In this document: positions 10,593-21,544 of the stretch, in pieces | Position numbering within the stretch: position 1 is the stretch's first letter | Layout: each line of letters starts with the position of its first letter | The notes under the pieces: generated by a model | Database searches by the model: none | What the model saw: only the letters and a program-made list of their open reading frames with translations | What the model was told of the DNA's origin: nothing | Translations under genes and position numbers: made by a program | Source of the DNA: Shinisaurus crocodilurus | Lineage: Eukaryota > Chordata > Lepidosauria > Squamata > Shinisauridae | Direction: 5' to 3' | Length of the DNA: 64,000 nucleotides | NCBI GenBank assembly: GCA_021292165.1 | Contig: CM037877.1 | Location: 218,777,350-218,841,349 of the forward strand

Positions 10593-10739
10593 GTAAGTAT
10601 AATTGCTTAAATGCTCATTTCAATTTTGGGGCTTTCTGTGCCTTCACAAGCAATCATGTAAGAAAGCTGGATGTATCCAGCTTGGAACAACAACAAAACT
10701 CTGTGGAAGACACAGAGCTTTGAAATGGCCCGGTGCCTT

Positions 10740-10972
10740 TATGTTCTCTCCCCAGTGACCTCCGCCATGCCCCCTCCTTGATGAGCATCCGCCATTCATT
10801 AAAAACATGGCTTTTCAGGCGGGAATAAGGGGTGGGCTAGGATTTTAAAATTTTATACTGTGTTAAGTGTATTTTATTCTGCTTTGTCTCATTGTACATT
10901 GTATTGTACATTGCCCAGAGTAGCCGGGTTCCTGCTAGATGGGTGATCTAGAAATACAATAAATAAATAAAT
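10740..10972 (+). mobile_element. L2-type LINE 3'-end fragment
   Basis: Matches the last part of the copy at 8716-9883: AGTGACCTCCGCCATGCCCC, TTTTCAGGCGGGAATA, GATTTTAAAATTTT, then TTGCCCAGAGTAGCCGGG..CTAGATGGGTGAT and (AATA)n. Confidence 0.8.
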
Positions 10973-10975
10973 AGG

Positions 10976-11569
10976 TGGGTAGGGTGGGTGGATAGATGGA
11001 TGGATGGCCCTTTCCTGGGCCTCAGCATTTTAATGGGCTGAACTTTGCACCTACTTCTTTTGGTGCAAAAAGAAAAGAAGAGGAGGATTGCTTCCTTCTG
11101 AAGTTAGTGAGGCTATATTTGTGCAACTGCTAGTGAACCTGGTTCTTCACATGGCAGGCAAAGGAGAAGATGCAAACATTTTGATAAAACAACAGCATAT
11201 TGGATACTTGTGGAATTTAAGCACTGTGGATCTCTGTAGTTTCTCAGAGCACAGGGGTGCTATCTGACCTTCCTTCCTCTCTTGAGCCAATCACAGGAAG
11301 CATGTGAAACATTCATGACATTTTCTGTGTTCAAGAACAGGTTGTTGTAATGGTGATTCTCAGAGTTATCCTAACCAAATTTATTATGTTGCATCAGCCT
11401 GACCTGGGAACATTTCAGCCACTACCATATGTGTGGCAACACATTCAAGTGCAACCATGTAAGTTGTACAACCAGTATTTAGCAGCACACCAGAAAATCT
11501 GATAATCTCATTTTATAAACTAGAAGAAACTATGCAGCGGTCTCATTCCAATTTTTTTGTTGTAAGTTC
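10976..11569. other. No recognised feature apart from a short (GGAT)n run
   Basis: A small GGTG/GGAT repeat at 10976-11008, then plain sequence without motifs. Confidence 0.45.
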
Positions 11570-11712
11570 TTGACATGAAGATTCTATTCCATTGGACTCA
11601 GGTTGTTTTTTTTCTTGGTGTGTGGACATTGTTTTTACTTGTTATTTCTTGTTAGCCACCTTGGAAACTTTTTGAGGAAAGGTGAGCTATACATGATTTT
11701 GATGACGATGTA
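11570..11712 (+). mobile_element. LINE 3'-end fragment (L2-like)
   Basis: TTGTTAGCCACCTTGGAAACTTTTTGAGGAAAGGTGAGCTATACATG followed by a GATGACGATG tail has the style of the window's L2-like 3' ends. No coding part remains. Confidence 0.45.
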
Positions 11713-11960
11713 GCTGCTTACCACATGGTTCCATTGGGTCCCTCCCTCCAAATACCTTTCTTGGTTGACAGTAGCATAGCAGAAATTGTTGACTCCTCAT
11801 GGTGAGTAACTGCACATAACAGGTCACAACCCAGAGATGGCTGCCACACAATTTAGCTTTAGTGTGCAACTAAATCAGGCAAATAGAGACAGTTGTGTAG
11901 TTGTCCCGATGCTTAGAATTGCCAGGCAATTGCCCTGCCCCACTGAAGAGTATGACGGTG

Positions 11961-12235
11961 TAGAGCAGGGTTGGCAGTCCAGTGCCCTCCAGACATTTTG
12001 GACTACAACTCCCATACAGGCCTGTGGCTTATGCTGGCTCAGCTTGTCTGAGTGTGGAAAGCTAAGCAGAGTCAAGCCTGGTTATTACTTGGATGTTTCC
12101 TGCATTGAGCAGGGGGTTGGACTCGATAGCCTTGTAGGCTCCTTTCAACTCGATGATCTATGAAATCTATGAAAGACCGAGCCAGCATGGCCAATGATCT
12201 CCAAAACATCTGGAGGGCACCAGGTTGCCTACCCC
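11961..12235. mobile_element. hAT-type miniature element split by a 5S-SINE
   Basis: Left part CAGGGTTGGCAGTCCAGTGCCCTCCAGACATTTTGGACTACAACTCCCAT and right part CAGCATGGCCAATG..ACATCTGGAGGGCACCAGGTTGCCTACCCCT are the two halves of the family seen at 1383 and 46291. The SINE at about 12016-12173 sits between them. Confidence 0.65.
12016..12173 (+). mobile_element. 5S-rRNA-derived SINE
   Basis: The head GCCTGTGGCTTATGCTGGCTCAGCTTGTCTGAGTGTGGAAAGCTAAGCAGAGTC..GCCTGGTTATTACTTGGATG matches the internal promoter half of 5S rRNA, whose box A to box C reads AGCTAAGCAGGGTC..CTGGTTAGTACTTGGATG. The tail GGGGGTTGGACTCGATAGCC..CCTTTCAACTC.ATGATCTATGAAA resembles a CR1/L3-type LINE 3' end. Other copies lie at 49226 and 58868. 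Confidence 0.8.
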
Positions 12236-12758
12236 TTGTGAAGAGTATGTGGTGTGTGTTTGCGTGTCTGCACATGTATGTACATGCATAACAATGCCAT
12301 GAACATATTTTTTCCTTAAAAAGACATAGGCTTGGATCTCGACTTTGCTCTTGTTGGCAGCAGTATTCCCTGAGCAGAGTTCTGCTTAGGGAATGCTCCT
12401 ACTGGCAGAAGAAGGGCATTTTCCCCACTTCCTCCATCCTTCTACAACTCCTTGCACCCTCCAAAAATCTGATTCAAAGGGTTGGGGGACCCTTGGAACA
12501 GTGTGTGTGCGGCGGGGACTGCAGGGGGAAGGAGAGTCAATAAAAATCTCCTCCTCCACCATTCTGTCAGTGGGATCCTCTGCTGGATCAAAAGCCTGTT
12601 ATGGATAGAAGGCTAAGTCAGGATGCAACCCATGGTTTTAGCTGATTGTAAATTTTCAAAGAATGTGTGTGAATTGCTGTTTTGTTGGAGGTAAAAAATA
12701 GCTTAGTAATGCCTATTCATGATGTGCATTTTTAATATTATTTCTTTTTTCGTGGCAG
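12236..12758. other. No repeat recognised; ends in the acceptor of the TAFA-like exon
   Basis: Contains a GTGTGTTTGCGTGTCTG patch. The final 30 bases are the pyrimidine-rich acceptor TTATTTCTTTTTTCGTGGCAG. Confidence 0.45.
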
Positions 12759-12874
12759 AATGAGTGAGAGGGACATCCGAAGCTTGAGCAAAGGGGTATT
12801 GGTGCTCTCTCTCTGCCTTATTACACTATGGGGAAGGCTGACATTGGCCTCATTACACCACAGAAGCCATTCAG
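12759..12874 (+). CDS. TAFA3: Signal-peptide exon of a TAFA-family (FAM19A) secreted neurokine, TAFA3-like
   Basis: A 116-bp candidate exon lies between a pyrimidine-rich acceptor ending in GTGGCAG and a donor CAG|GTAGGC. It opens with ATG at 12760 and encodes 38 residues, ending in phase 1. The peptide starts MSERDIRSLSKG, then a hydrophobic core (VLVLSLCLITLW), then GRLTLASLHHRSHS, which looks like a cleavable secretory signal. From remembered family sequences, human TAFA3 also starts MSER and has LTLA-AL after a W-containing hydrophobic core; TAFA2 shares the TLWG and HH features but fits less well overall. TAFA proteins are small, cysteine-rich, brain-enriched secreted ligands. The next exon (motif TCEV..HRCC) was not found on the plus strand, so the following intron would exceed 51 kb, which is long for TAFA3 and leaves TAFA2 open. 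A (GTT)n tract follows the donor. Paralogue assignment is inference. Confidence 0.6.
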
Positions 12875-13036
12875 GTAGGCCCAGTGATCTCTCTCCTTTC
12901 AAATATGCAGAACCTTGTGGTGTTGTTGTTGTTGTTGTTGTGATGGAACTTTGACTTAGCGCATGTGTGCAGCATTAGTCATCTGAATTTATGCACCTCC
13001 AGAACTTAGAGAAGTTGCAGGACAACACCAGCTAGA
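12875..13036 (+). other. Start of the intron after the TAFA-like exon
   Basis: Begins with the donor GTAGGC and holds a short (GTT)n run at 12918-12941. The apparent ORF continuing from the exon through this run (poly-valine) is read-through into the intron, not protein. Confidence 0.45.
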
Positions 13037-13247
13037 CTTTTCCAGAAGATTGAAAAGAATTTTAGAGAGTTACAGTAATACCTTGGATTGCAAGTAACTT
13101 GGTCTGAGAGCGTTTTGCAAGACAAGCAAATTTTTTTTAAAAAAATTTACTTGATAAACGAGCAAGGTCTTGGCTCTCAGACCAAGTTACTTGCAATCCA
13201 AGGTATTACTGTAACTCTCTAAAATGCTTTTCAATCTTCTGGAAAAG
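13037..13247. repeat. 75-bp inverted duplication
   Basis: 13037-13111 and 13173-13247 are reverse complements at 74 of 75 positions, separated by 61 bp. The only mismatch is in the host-flank part (GAAAAGAATTTT versus GAAAAGCATTTT). Confidence 0.92.
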
Positions 13248-13379
13248 ATGTACGAGCGGGCGGAGCGGGCCGAAATCGGCCCCGTTCACGCCCGCCAGAG
13301 ACTCGCTTTGATATAAGAGTGTTTTGGATTACAAACATGGTTCCGGAACGAATTATGCTTGCAATCCAAGGTATTACTG
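13073..13379. mobile_element. Tigger-like element carrying an inverted copy of its own left end and flank
   Basis: Terminal repeats CAGTAATACCTTGGATTGCAA / TTGCAATCCAAGGTATTACTG with TA at 13071-13072 and 13380-13381 fit a Tc1/mariner (Tigger) miniature element. Compared with 52457-52706, about 75 extra bases sit in the middle. They are the reverse complement of 13037-13111, that is 36 bp of host flank plus 39 bp of the element's left end. Confidence 0.8.
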
Positions 13380-13381
13380 TA

Positions 13382-15993
13382 TAGAGTAAGGGCCTTTGAG
13401 AGGTATACTCCGATGTAATCTAGAGGCATGTAGCTTGCGGAATGCCGCGGTTACTTTAAAAAATGTTTTTTTTCTCAAGTCAGCCTCACAACAATATGCC
13501 CATGGCCCAGTATTGAAATCAGTAATGCTGGGGCTCAGGTCCTGCCCCTTTTCTACTTGCAGATGCAAAAGGCCAAACTAAAAGTCTTCACATATGCTCC
13601 TGTGCCAGAACTGCCTTCTGTTGGGTGGAGTTGACATGTGCATGTGTGATTTGGCTTCTGCCAATTCTAGAACTTGGCTGAAGTTTGCCACCCATGTGCT
13701 TGCTTGAGGGTGACTCTAGTTGCCCCAGCCAAGTGAGCCAGTTGCAAATCGCAAGCGTGCCTTCTTAGAAAGAAGTCACACAAATGTCAGGACCTTCTAG
13801 AGTTTTCTTCCTTTCTTGAGAACCCAAGCCTTTTTAGACATCCTAGCATGTACAAGGAATGTACATGGAGAGTGGTGTGAGGCATTGTAGCAGCAGGTTC
13901 TATCCCTGAACATACATTCAGTGTAATGTCCAGCTGTACATGTGGAGGGGTTTTCCTCCTGTGTATTTGATAATCCTGCTTTTCCAGGAGAGAGCTCTCT
14001 AAAGCTCTCTAAAGTTGTACTTACAGAGAAGTTTTCAGACGTCACAACAAAAATGTGTAGGTTGAGGGACAGAACCCTGCTGTTTTGCTGCTTGCACACA
14101 CGCATGAATGTTCACCGAACACAGTATAACATGTTAAAAGGACTTCAAATAAATGCAACTCCCGACAGCACGCCACTGTAATAGAACCAGGCTTCTTGTT
14201 GTGAAGGGTTAGTTCCCTGAATCAAATGTACCCTGCTGCATGCAGAATTGTGCTTATACAGAATGCAAAACTCAGTTTTTTCACAATAGTAAAATATGGC
14301 GGGATCTGTTCGTTATGGTATGGAACTCTTTCTTTTAAAAAAAAAAAAAAGATTTGCATTTAAACCCAAGGTTAATTCTTCTGGTATTTATATTCTTTAC
14401 ATATTGATTGTGTCCAACAGGAATGCTGTAAGTGGTCAATCTTTTTGCCAGTATGACTGGTAAAACTTGAAAAATGTATGAATATTGCCTTGGCAGGTAT
14501 AACATTGTTCATTACATTTTTAGATTTTAAAAAATGATCCTTTTATTTTTAACCACAGTGAATTCTAAGGAACTCTTATTTACTTAGTCATATTAAATTT
14601 TTATTTGTGTTAATCCCAGCGCCGATGCAGGTCACAAATCCCACAAATCCATAAGTATGCTGTTGAATGGGGAATGAAGTTCTGGCAATGTGGGGAGTAG
14701 TCTCAGTGTTGTGGTGTGAAGTTTGTATTTTTCAGAAGTGGATAGTTTGTACATAGTTAACAGAACAGCAATCATTCATCTTGTATGCTAATAACCTGTC
14801 CCACTGTTTCTGCCATATTGCCACCGTAGGCATAGGAAGTTCAGGATGTGATGACTTCAAAGGTTTTCTGCCTGAGACTTACTTCCCTAATTGCTCCATG
14901 CTATAGGGAGCAATTAAAAGTGAGTGGCTGCTTAGGGAAGTTGTGGAGCTGTTTCTATTTGCAGGCTTGGGGGGAGCCTCTTTAGTTTACTGCAGGTGCA
15001 CAAATCCCGTTGCTACTGTCTAGCATGCATCTCAGAGTGTGGTAGGAATTTATGAAGCGAGAGAGAGAGATATCAAGAAATGCATAATAAGCACCTGTCT
15101 GTGAAGAATAAAGGCAAATGCTGCTCCAGCCTCAGAGGTATATCTGCATTGTAACCCTCTGAATTGTAAATACAGTTCTGCCACTTTTCATATACAAGTT
15201 ATGGAGTTCTTTCTTTTGATGGCAAGAGCTGAAGGAAGTTGGGCAAAGCATCTACTGATTTGGATCAGAATTTTATGCACTTCTGTTGCATACTTGTATC
15301 TTGCACACTAAAGTGATACTTCTAAAGTAATTCTGCTTGGGTGCTTCGCTTCTGATTGTAATGGTCTGGCTTTGAGGCAAGAGAGCTTGCCGACACTGGG
15401 CCTGTGTCACATTTTGGCTTCCTGGCATGGGAACATCCTTCCAAATTGCTTCTGTGGTTAATAACCAAATGTGGGAGGATCAGCTACATATGACAAGCTC
15501 TTAGAAAGGCACATCAATATTGCCAAGATGTTCCCAGAGGCTTGCAATACGTCTGTATTTTCTTAGAGCCATGAGAACATTTTCAGACACAAAAATTACT
15601 AGTGGGAGTACTCCCATGCATGGAAATTGTAGCAAGGGAAGCCTGAAGCTAGACAGGTCTCTGCCTGGTTAATGCCTGGAAGGGGGACTTCCTAGAAACC
15701 CAAATAAACCATTCTAAGCTTTCCCAAGGACAAATGAGATGTGTGTGCACCAAATAAAGAAAGGTGAAATAGTAGGATGTAGTTCAAATTGCTGCAGCAC
15801 AGTCCCAGATGAATGTACCTGCTTGTTCATCATGTTGGTTCATACAATTGCCTTTCTCTTTGCATTGGAGAAGTAATAATTGTCCCCATGTCCATGGATT
15901 TCCAAGATGACAGCATTGGGGCAAGTGAGTGACACAGTTCCAAATTTCGTGCATGCTGCTTAGATTATCTGGGCTGTATGCAAAGGTTTGCAG
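13382..15993. other. Long stretch without a recognised gene or repeat
   Basis: About 2.6 kb of mostly unique-looking intronic sequence with a poly-A run at 14335-14350 and a short (GA)n at 15059-15070. Small ORFs on both strands lack motifs. I found no TAFA second-exon motif here. Confidence 0.45.
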
Positions 15994-16258
15994 CAGAGTT
16001 CGGGAACCTCTTTCAGCCCAAGGGCTGAATACCTTTTCGGAGAAGCCCTCGGGGGCCACAATCTACTAGTGGGCAGGCCTGAAGAGAGAGGTGGTGGGGC
16101 TGAAGGCAAAAGAGGTGGGGCCAAAAATACAAAAAATACCAGCATATTGTAGCTTAAAGCTCTCACTGCCAGGGACCATCTGGGGAACCCCCAGAGGGCC
16201 GGATTTGGCCCCCCGGAGGACCGGATTTGGCACCCAGGCCTGAGGTTGCCTACCCTTG
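15994..16258. mobile_element. Non-autonomous hAT-like repeat, family 2
   Basis: Begins CAGAGTTCGGGAACCTCTTTCAGCCC and ends CAGGCCTGAGGTTGCCTACCCTTG, with imperfect 8-bp flanks GTTTGCAG / ATTTATAG (5 of 8). Near the right end GGACCGGATTTGGC-type units occur twice in tandem. Related starts occur at 25768 and 48460. Confidence 0.5.
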
Positions 16259-16302
16259 ATTTATAGTTTTCTATTTTTATCATAGTGAATGGGATTACAT
16301 GG

Positions 16303-17062
16303 TAAATTATCATTATCATTATCAGTTCTATACTGCCCAGTAGCCAAAACTCTCTGGGTAGTTTACAACAATTATAAAATTTTACAATAAAATACAGTTT
16401 TACAATAAAAATATAATATAAAAATACAAACAATAAAAACATCAAAAAATGTACACTAGACATTTTAGAAACAATCTTAAAGTTTTTATAAACTAAGACA
16501 AGATTATAAAAAGTAGACTGGATAAAAAAGCTGACATAACCCACCCACCCCTGTACTATTTGGAGCTGTTAAATGCCTCAGCATAGAGGGCAGTCTTAAC
16601 CTGGTGCTGAAAGGATAGTAAAGTTGGTGCCAAAGAGCCGCAGTGGAGATCTTGTTCCACAGTTGGAGGGCTACCACAGAAAAGGCCCTCCCCCTTGTTG
16701 CTGCCTTCTGAGCCTCCCTCAGGGGTGGCAGTCGGAGGAAGGCCCCAGATGTTGAGTGTAGTGTCCAGGTAGATTATGGCTGGGAGAGGCATTCCATCAG
16801 GTATTGCGGTCCCAAGCCATGTAGGGCTTTATAGGTTAAAACCAGCACCTTGGATTGGGCTTGGTAGCATATAGGCAGCCAATGTAAGTGGGCCAGATCA
16901 GGTGTTATGTGTTCAGACCTCCTGGTCCCAGTTATTAATCTTGCTGCTGCATTTTGCACCAGCGGCAGCTTCCGAACAGTCTTCAAGGGCAGCTCCATGT
17001 AGACCGCATGCAAGTAGTGAAGCTTAGAGATTACCAGAACATAGATTGCTGGGTGAAGCCCA
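16303..17062 (-). mobile_element. L2-type LINE, 5'-truncated, decayed
   Basis: On the minus strand the C-terminal motifs ELPLKTVRKLPLVQNAAARLITG, HLHWLPICYQ and KVLVLTYKALHGLGPQYLMECL are readable at 17013-16774. The usual basic C-terminus follows in broken frames, and the 3' end TACTGCCCAGTAGCC..GGGTAG hairpin lies at 16331-16360. Frameshifts and stops make it a pseudogene copy. Confidence 0.8.
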
Positions 17063-18129
17063 TAACTGGGTGGAAAGGTTTTGTGTCTGCATCCAGAATT
17101 GGCCCCCTCTGCCTGTATTCCTATTAATATCCAGAAGTAACACTTTTATAACTCAAGCTAGTACAGGGTTGCTGGTTCTATAGCTAAGCTGTATTAGACT
17201 CTCTTATTCAGTGTTGATGGTGGACATGGAAGAACTTGTGGATTGTCTTACGTTTGTGTCACTTTCTGCCAGCCTCAGGGTGCAGACATTCTAGGAATCT
17301 GACCACCAGCTTCATGTGGGACAGCTAATGGTACGTTGCATTTGGCTTGATACATGAGCACAGACACTCGTTCTGTCTTGATGTGCAGATTCTGTGCAAA
17401 ATTCAGTTGGCACCCAGTAGCTGCCAACTTTTCCATCTGTGCAAGGAGAGATTTGGCCTGTGCACTGACATTTTAAAACTTTCTTTGTAGCAGTAGAAGC
17501 AGGTGTGTCTAGCATATGGGAGAAGATACAGAAGAGTTAAGCTGCAACTGCATTTGCTAATGTATGAACTTCATCTGTTCCCTGTTCCATTTCTGCCATT
17601 CACCCCATAGATTTTAATCCTATAATCCCAAGCCTCATTGTTTAAAACCAACCTAGATCCTGACCATTTCAAACAACTAGTGAACATATACTTACTTTAT
17701 CCTCTTGCTAACCTGTAGCCAGGTACATGTGAAGATAAACCTCCATAGTAATGTCTGGAATTATTTCTGGTGAGAGCACCATGCTTGCTAGGATATTTAC
17801 AATTTCTCTGAGTGATCTCCTGGGTGTGATCTGTTAGGGGATTACTAGGAATATAATTACAGTGAGAAAAAGGAGCCTCGGTTGGGGGGATATTTTGTGT
17901 AGAACCAGCTTGCATTTTGCGGGTAGAAAAGATTTGTAATGTGATTGTTCAGATACAGGATTTTTGTTTCATCATAATGTTCAGGTTAGTGCAATTTGCT
18001 ACCTAGAGTTTAATTAACCAAATGGGAGCCAAGCAAATAGATTACTTATACCACCAAAACATAAGGTATAGTACATGTTTGGTTCTGAAACTGGAGCATA
18101 AATAGCCCTTAAAAGTTTGGCTTTTCTTC
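17063..18129. other. No recognised gene or repeat
   Basis: About 1 kb of unremarkable sequence. ORFs of 67-72 aa without motifs. Confidence 0.4.
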
Positions 18130-18765
18130 TACATAATTATTTCTTGACCAATGCATGGATCACAGTGGCAAGATTATCCCTGTCCAGGAATGGATGCAGT
18201 TGGTGTACCAGCCTAAGCTTGTAGTAGGCAATCCTAGCCATGGAGGTCACTTGGGCCTCCAGTGGATCCAGGAGCACCCCCAAATTGTAAAAATGTTCTT
18301 TCAAGGGGAGCTCAACCCCATCCAGAGTGGATAATTCCCAGAGCTGGGAACCACTTGCCCACACTGCCTCTGTCTTACTAGGATTCAGGTTCAGCTTATT
18401 GGCCCCCCTTCAGCCCACCACTGTGTTCAAGTACTGATCTAGGTTGTGAATGATTTCTCCTGATTCAGATGTAATGGAGAAGTAGACTTGGGTGTCATCA
18501 GCATAGTGATGGCACCTCACCCCAAATCCCCTAATGACCACACCCAGCAGCTTCATATAGATATTAAACAGCATTGGAAACAAGATGGTACCTTGAGGAA
18601 TGTCTGTAGCTGAGCCGCCACAACCCTCTTGAGCACCTTGCCCCAAAAGGTGGAATTCACCATTGAGTATAAACCTCTGGATCCAGGGAGGGTTTCTTCA
18701 TGAGTGACTATGAAGAAACTACTGCCACCTCCTTGCAAGGGAGTAGTCCCTTGCAGCAGGGACTA
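18130..18765 (-). mobile_element. L2-type LINE fragment (RT region)
   Basis: The minus strand reads IPQGTILFPMLFNIYMKLLG, CHHYADDTQVYFS (YADD loop intact) and later LDGVELPLKEHFYNLGVLLD and DRDNLATVIHALV. Broken into at least two frames. Both ends are lost. Confidence 0.8.
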
Positions 18766-18773
18766 CTCCCACG

Positions 18774-19516
18774 TGCAAGTTAGGTTATACTGGAGGGGTT
18801 TAACTAATGGGGTCCCACAGGGATCTGCATTGGGACCAATGCTTTTCAGCTGGTTCATAAATGATCTGGAACTATTTATTATTATTATATTTATTAATCG
18901 CCCATCTGGCCGGTCACCCGGCCACCAATGTAAGGAAGTGTAAAGTGATGCATGTTGGGGCAAAAAATCCCAACTTCATGTGGGATCTGAGCTAGCAGTG
19001 ACTGACTAAGAAAGATATTTTAGGGTTGTGGTGGACAGTTTGATGAAAATGTCAACCCAGTGTGTGATTGCTGTTAAAGGGGCAAATTCCATGTTCGGTA
19101 TGTCGTAGAGGTGGAAAAAGTGCAGAAAAGGGCAACTAAAATGATCAGGGGCTGGAGCAACTTCCCTATGAGGAAAGGTTACAACAGCTGGGATTGTTTA
19201 GCTTAGAAAAGAGGCAAGCAGGGGAGACATGAGAGATGTACAAAATTATGCATGGTGTAGAGAAAGCGGACAGGGAGACATTTTTCTCCCTCTCTCATAA
19301 TACTAGAACCTGGGGTCATCCCATGAAGCTGATTGATGAGAGATTTAGGACAGATAAAAGGAAGTACTTCTTCACACAGCACATAGTAAAACCACGGAAT
19401 TCACTTCCACAAAATGTAATGATGGCCACCAATCTGGATGGCTTTAAAAGGGTATTGGACAAATTCATGGAGGAGAAGGCTATCAATGGCTACTAGTCCT
19501 GATGGCTATATGCTAC
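18774..19516 (+). mobile_element. CR1-type LINE, 5' part of a split copy
   Basis: Encodes [22 protein letters not shown] near 18800, then the CR1 C-terminal stretch RTDKRKYFFTQHIVKPRNSL and NLDGFKRVLDKFMEEKAING at 19236-19496. It breaks at GATGGCTATATGCTAC and resumes at 21545. A short L2-type 3'-end piece sits inside it at 18877-18928. Confidence 0.82.
18877..18928 (-). mobile_element. Short L2-type 3'-end insertion inside CR1
   Basis: TTATTATTATTATATTTATT then CGCCCATCTGGCCGGTCACCCGGCC is the reverse complement of the L2-type tail (GGCCGG..CCAGATGGGCG..AATAAT). It interrupts the CR1 frame after NDLE. Confidence 0.65.
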
Positions 19517-21544
19517 TTATGGACCAAAAACCTATGGTACAAATCCTTTACAATCAAAAGATGGCACCAAACTCTTAAAAGACAAAGAGTCTATTGCACT
19601 GCGTTGGAAAGAGCATTATTATGACCTTTTAAATCGTAAATCTAAGGTGGATAATGAGATTTTTCCGCAAATCCCGCAAAAACAAATTAAAGAGGAACTT
19701 GCAATACTCCCCACTTTGGATGAAGTAAAAAAAGCCATTAATCAAATGAAGAACAACAAAGCTAGTGGACCAGATGGGATTCCTGCTGAAATCTTTAAAG
19801 AAGGGGGCCCCGAACTTGTACAACATCTTCATAAACTCATCGAAAAAATCTGGATAAGAGAAGAGATCCCAGAAGACTTCAGGGATGCCATAATTATCAG
19901 CCTCTTTAAGAAGGGTGATAGAACAGACTGTGGAAACTATCGGGGCATTTCTCTCTTAACAACCGCAGGTAAAATATTTGCTAGGACTCTCGCAAACCGT
20001 CTTCTATCTATTTCAGAAGAGATCCTCCCTGAGACTCAATATGGTTTCCGCCCCTCTAGAGGGACAGTAGACATGATTTTTACTGCACGCCAGCTCCAAG
20101 AAAAATGCCGGGAGCAAAATCAACCCCTTTATATGGCATTTATCGATTTGGCTAAGGCCTTTGATACTGTAGACCGTACAGCTCTCTGGACTATCCTTAT
20201 GAAAATTGGATGCCCCAATAAATTTGTGAATATCTTGCGACTTCTCCATGACAACATGACGGCAACGGTTTTGGACAACAACGGCTCTCATGGTGCTCCA
20301 TTTAAAGTGGGATCAGGTGTTAAACAGGGATGTGTTATCGCCCCAACATTATTTGCCATTTTCATCGCCATGGTTTTACATCTTGTCAAGGGGAAACTTC
20401 CCACCGGTGTGGGAATTATATATCGAACAGATGGAAAGCTTTTTAATCTCAGCAGGCTGAAAGCAAAAAGTAAGGTAATTACAACCTCCGTTGTGGAACT
20501 TCAGTATGCTGATGATAATGTGGTCTCCGCACATTCAGAGGATGATCTCCAAACTATCCTAAATGCTTTTGCAGAAGCATACGAAAAACTTGGTCTCTCA
20601 CTTAACATCAAAAAAACCAAAGTGCTTCATCAGCAAGTGCAAGCCAATCCTTTGGTGATGCCATCTATCCAGCTTGGCGGGACAATACTGGAAAATGTCG
20701 ATCATTTCCTCTATCTTGGCAGCTATCTTTCTGTTACAGCTAACATCGACAGTGAAATCCAGCATCGTCTGAGCTCCGCAAGTGCCGCATTTTCTCGAAT
20801 GAAACATAGAGTGTTCGAGGATCGGGATATTTGTAAGAAGACCAAAACACTGGTTTATGAAGCCATTGTATTACCAACTTTATTGTATGCCTGCGAAACA
20901 TGGACTATCTATAAACGTCACTTCCACCTCCTTGAAAGGTTTCATCAACGTTGCCTCCGGAAAATCCTGCAAATTACTTGGGAAGATAGGCGAACAAATG
21001 TCAGTGTACTGGAAGAAGCAAAGACTACTAGCATTGAAAAAATGATCCTTCAACGCCAACTTCAGTGGACCGGTCATGTTGTTCGAATGCCTGACTGCCG
21101 TCTCCCAAAGCAGTTACTTTACTCCCAACTCAAGGATGGAAAGCGGAATATCGGTGGTCAATATAAGAGGTTTAAAGATGTTCATAAGGCTAATCTAAAA
21201 AAATGCAATATAAACATCGAAAACTGGGAAGCTCTGGCCCATGAACGATCTAAATGGAGGTTGGCCTTTCACAAAGGTTCCATGGACTTTGAAGAAGCCC
21301 GAGTGCAAGGTGAAAGGGAGAAACTGTGCTAAGCGAAAAGCACGTCAAATGAATCCTTTACAGGACCATCTTCTATCTGGTAACATGTGTCCTCACTGTG
21401 GGAAGCTGTGTGGATCTAGAATTGGCCTCCACAGTCACTTACGGACCCATCGCTAGAGTCTACACAATCTTCTTTAGAATTTCCTCCTTTTATCCCGGAA
21501 GACAATCTTACTCGGTCACGAGTGATCGCCTGATGATGATGATG
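19517..21544 (+). mobile_element. RTE-superclade LINE inserted into CR1
   Basis: The element lies between two copies of ATGCTAC (19510-19516 and 21545-21551). Joining the flanks recreates an uninterrupted CR1 3' region. It is 5'-truncated and ends in a (GATGAT)n tail rather than poly-A, as RTE-type elements commonly do. Whether it is RTE-X, Proto2 or another lineage was not resolved. Confidence 0.82.
19518..21456 (+). pseudogene. RTE-like ORF2: nearly intact reverse transcriptase with a C-terminal C2H2 finger
   Basis: The frame is open from the truncation point at 19518 to a stop at 21330-21332 (about 604 residues, no internal stop). RT motifs in order: NKASGPDGIPAEIFKEGG, GNYRGISLLTTAGKIFARTL, QYGFRPSRGTVDMIF, AFIDLAKAFDTVDR, SGVKQGCVIAPTLFAIFI and LQYADDNVV (catalytic YADD), then VDHFLYLGSYLSV, LYACETWT and the RTE-like GHVVRMPDCRLPKQLLY. 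One frameshift near 21300-21330 moves the last part to another frame, which ends CPHCGKLCGSRIGLHSHLRT-H, a perfect C-x2-C-x12-H-x3-H zinc finger before a stop. The endonuclease domain is lost by truncation. Apart from that one shift the coding region is unusually well preserved for this window. Confidence 0.85.

Noticed and set aside
12016..12163. Plus-strand ORF of 108 aa spanning 11837-12163
   Set aside because: Runs across a hAT miniature element and a 5S-SINE; no domain.
19236..19496. Independent small gene ending EEKAINGY
   Set aside because: It is the C-terminus of the CR1 ORF2, with the CR1 3' UTR resuming at 21545.
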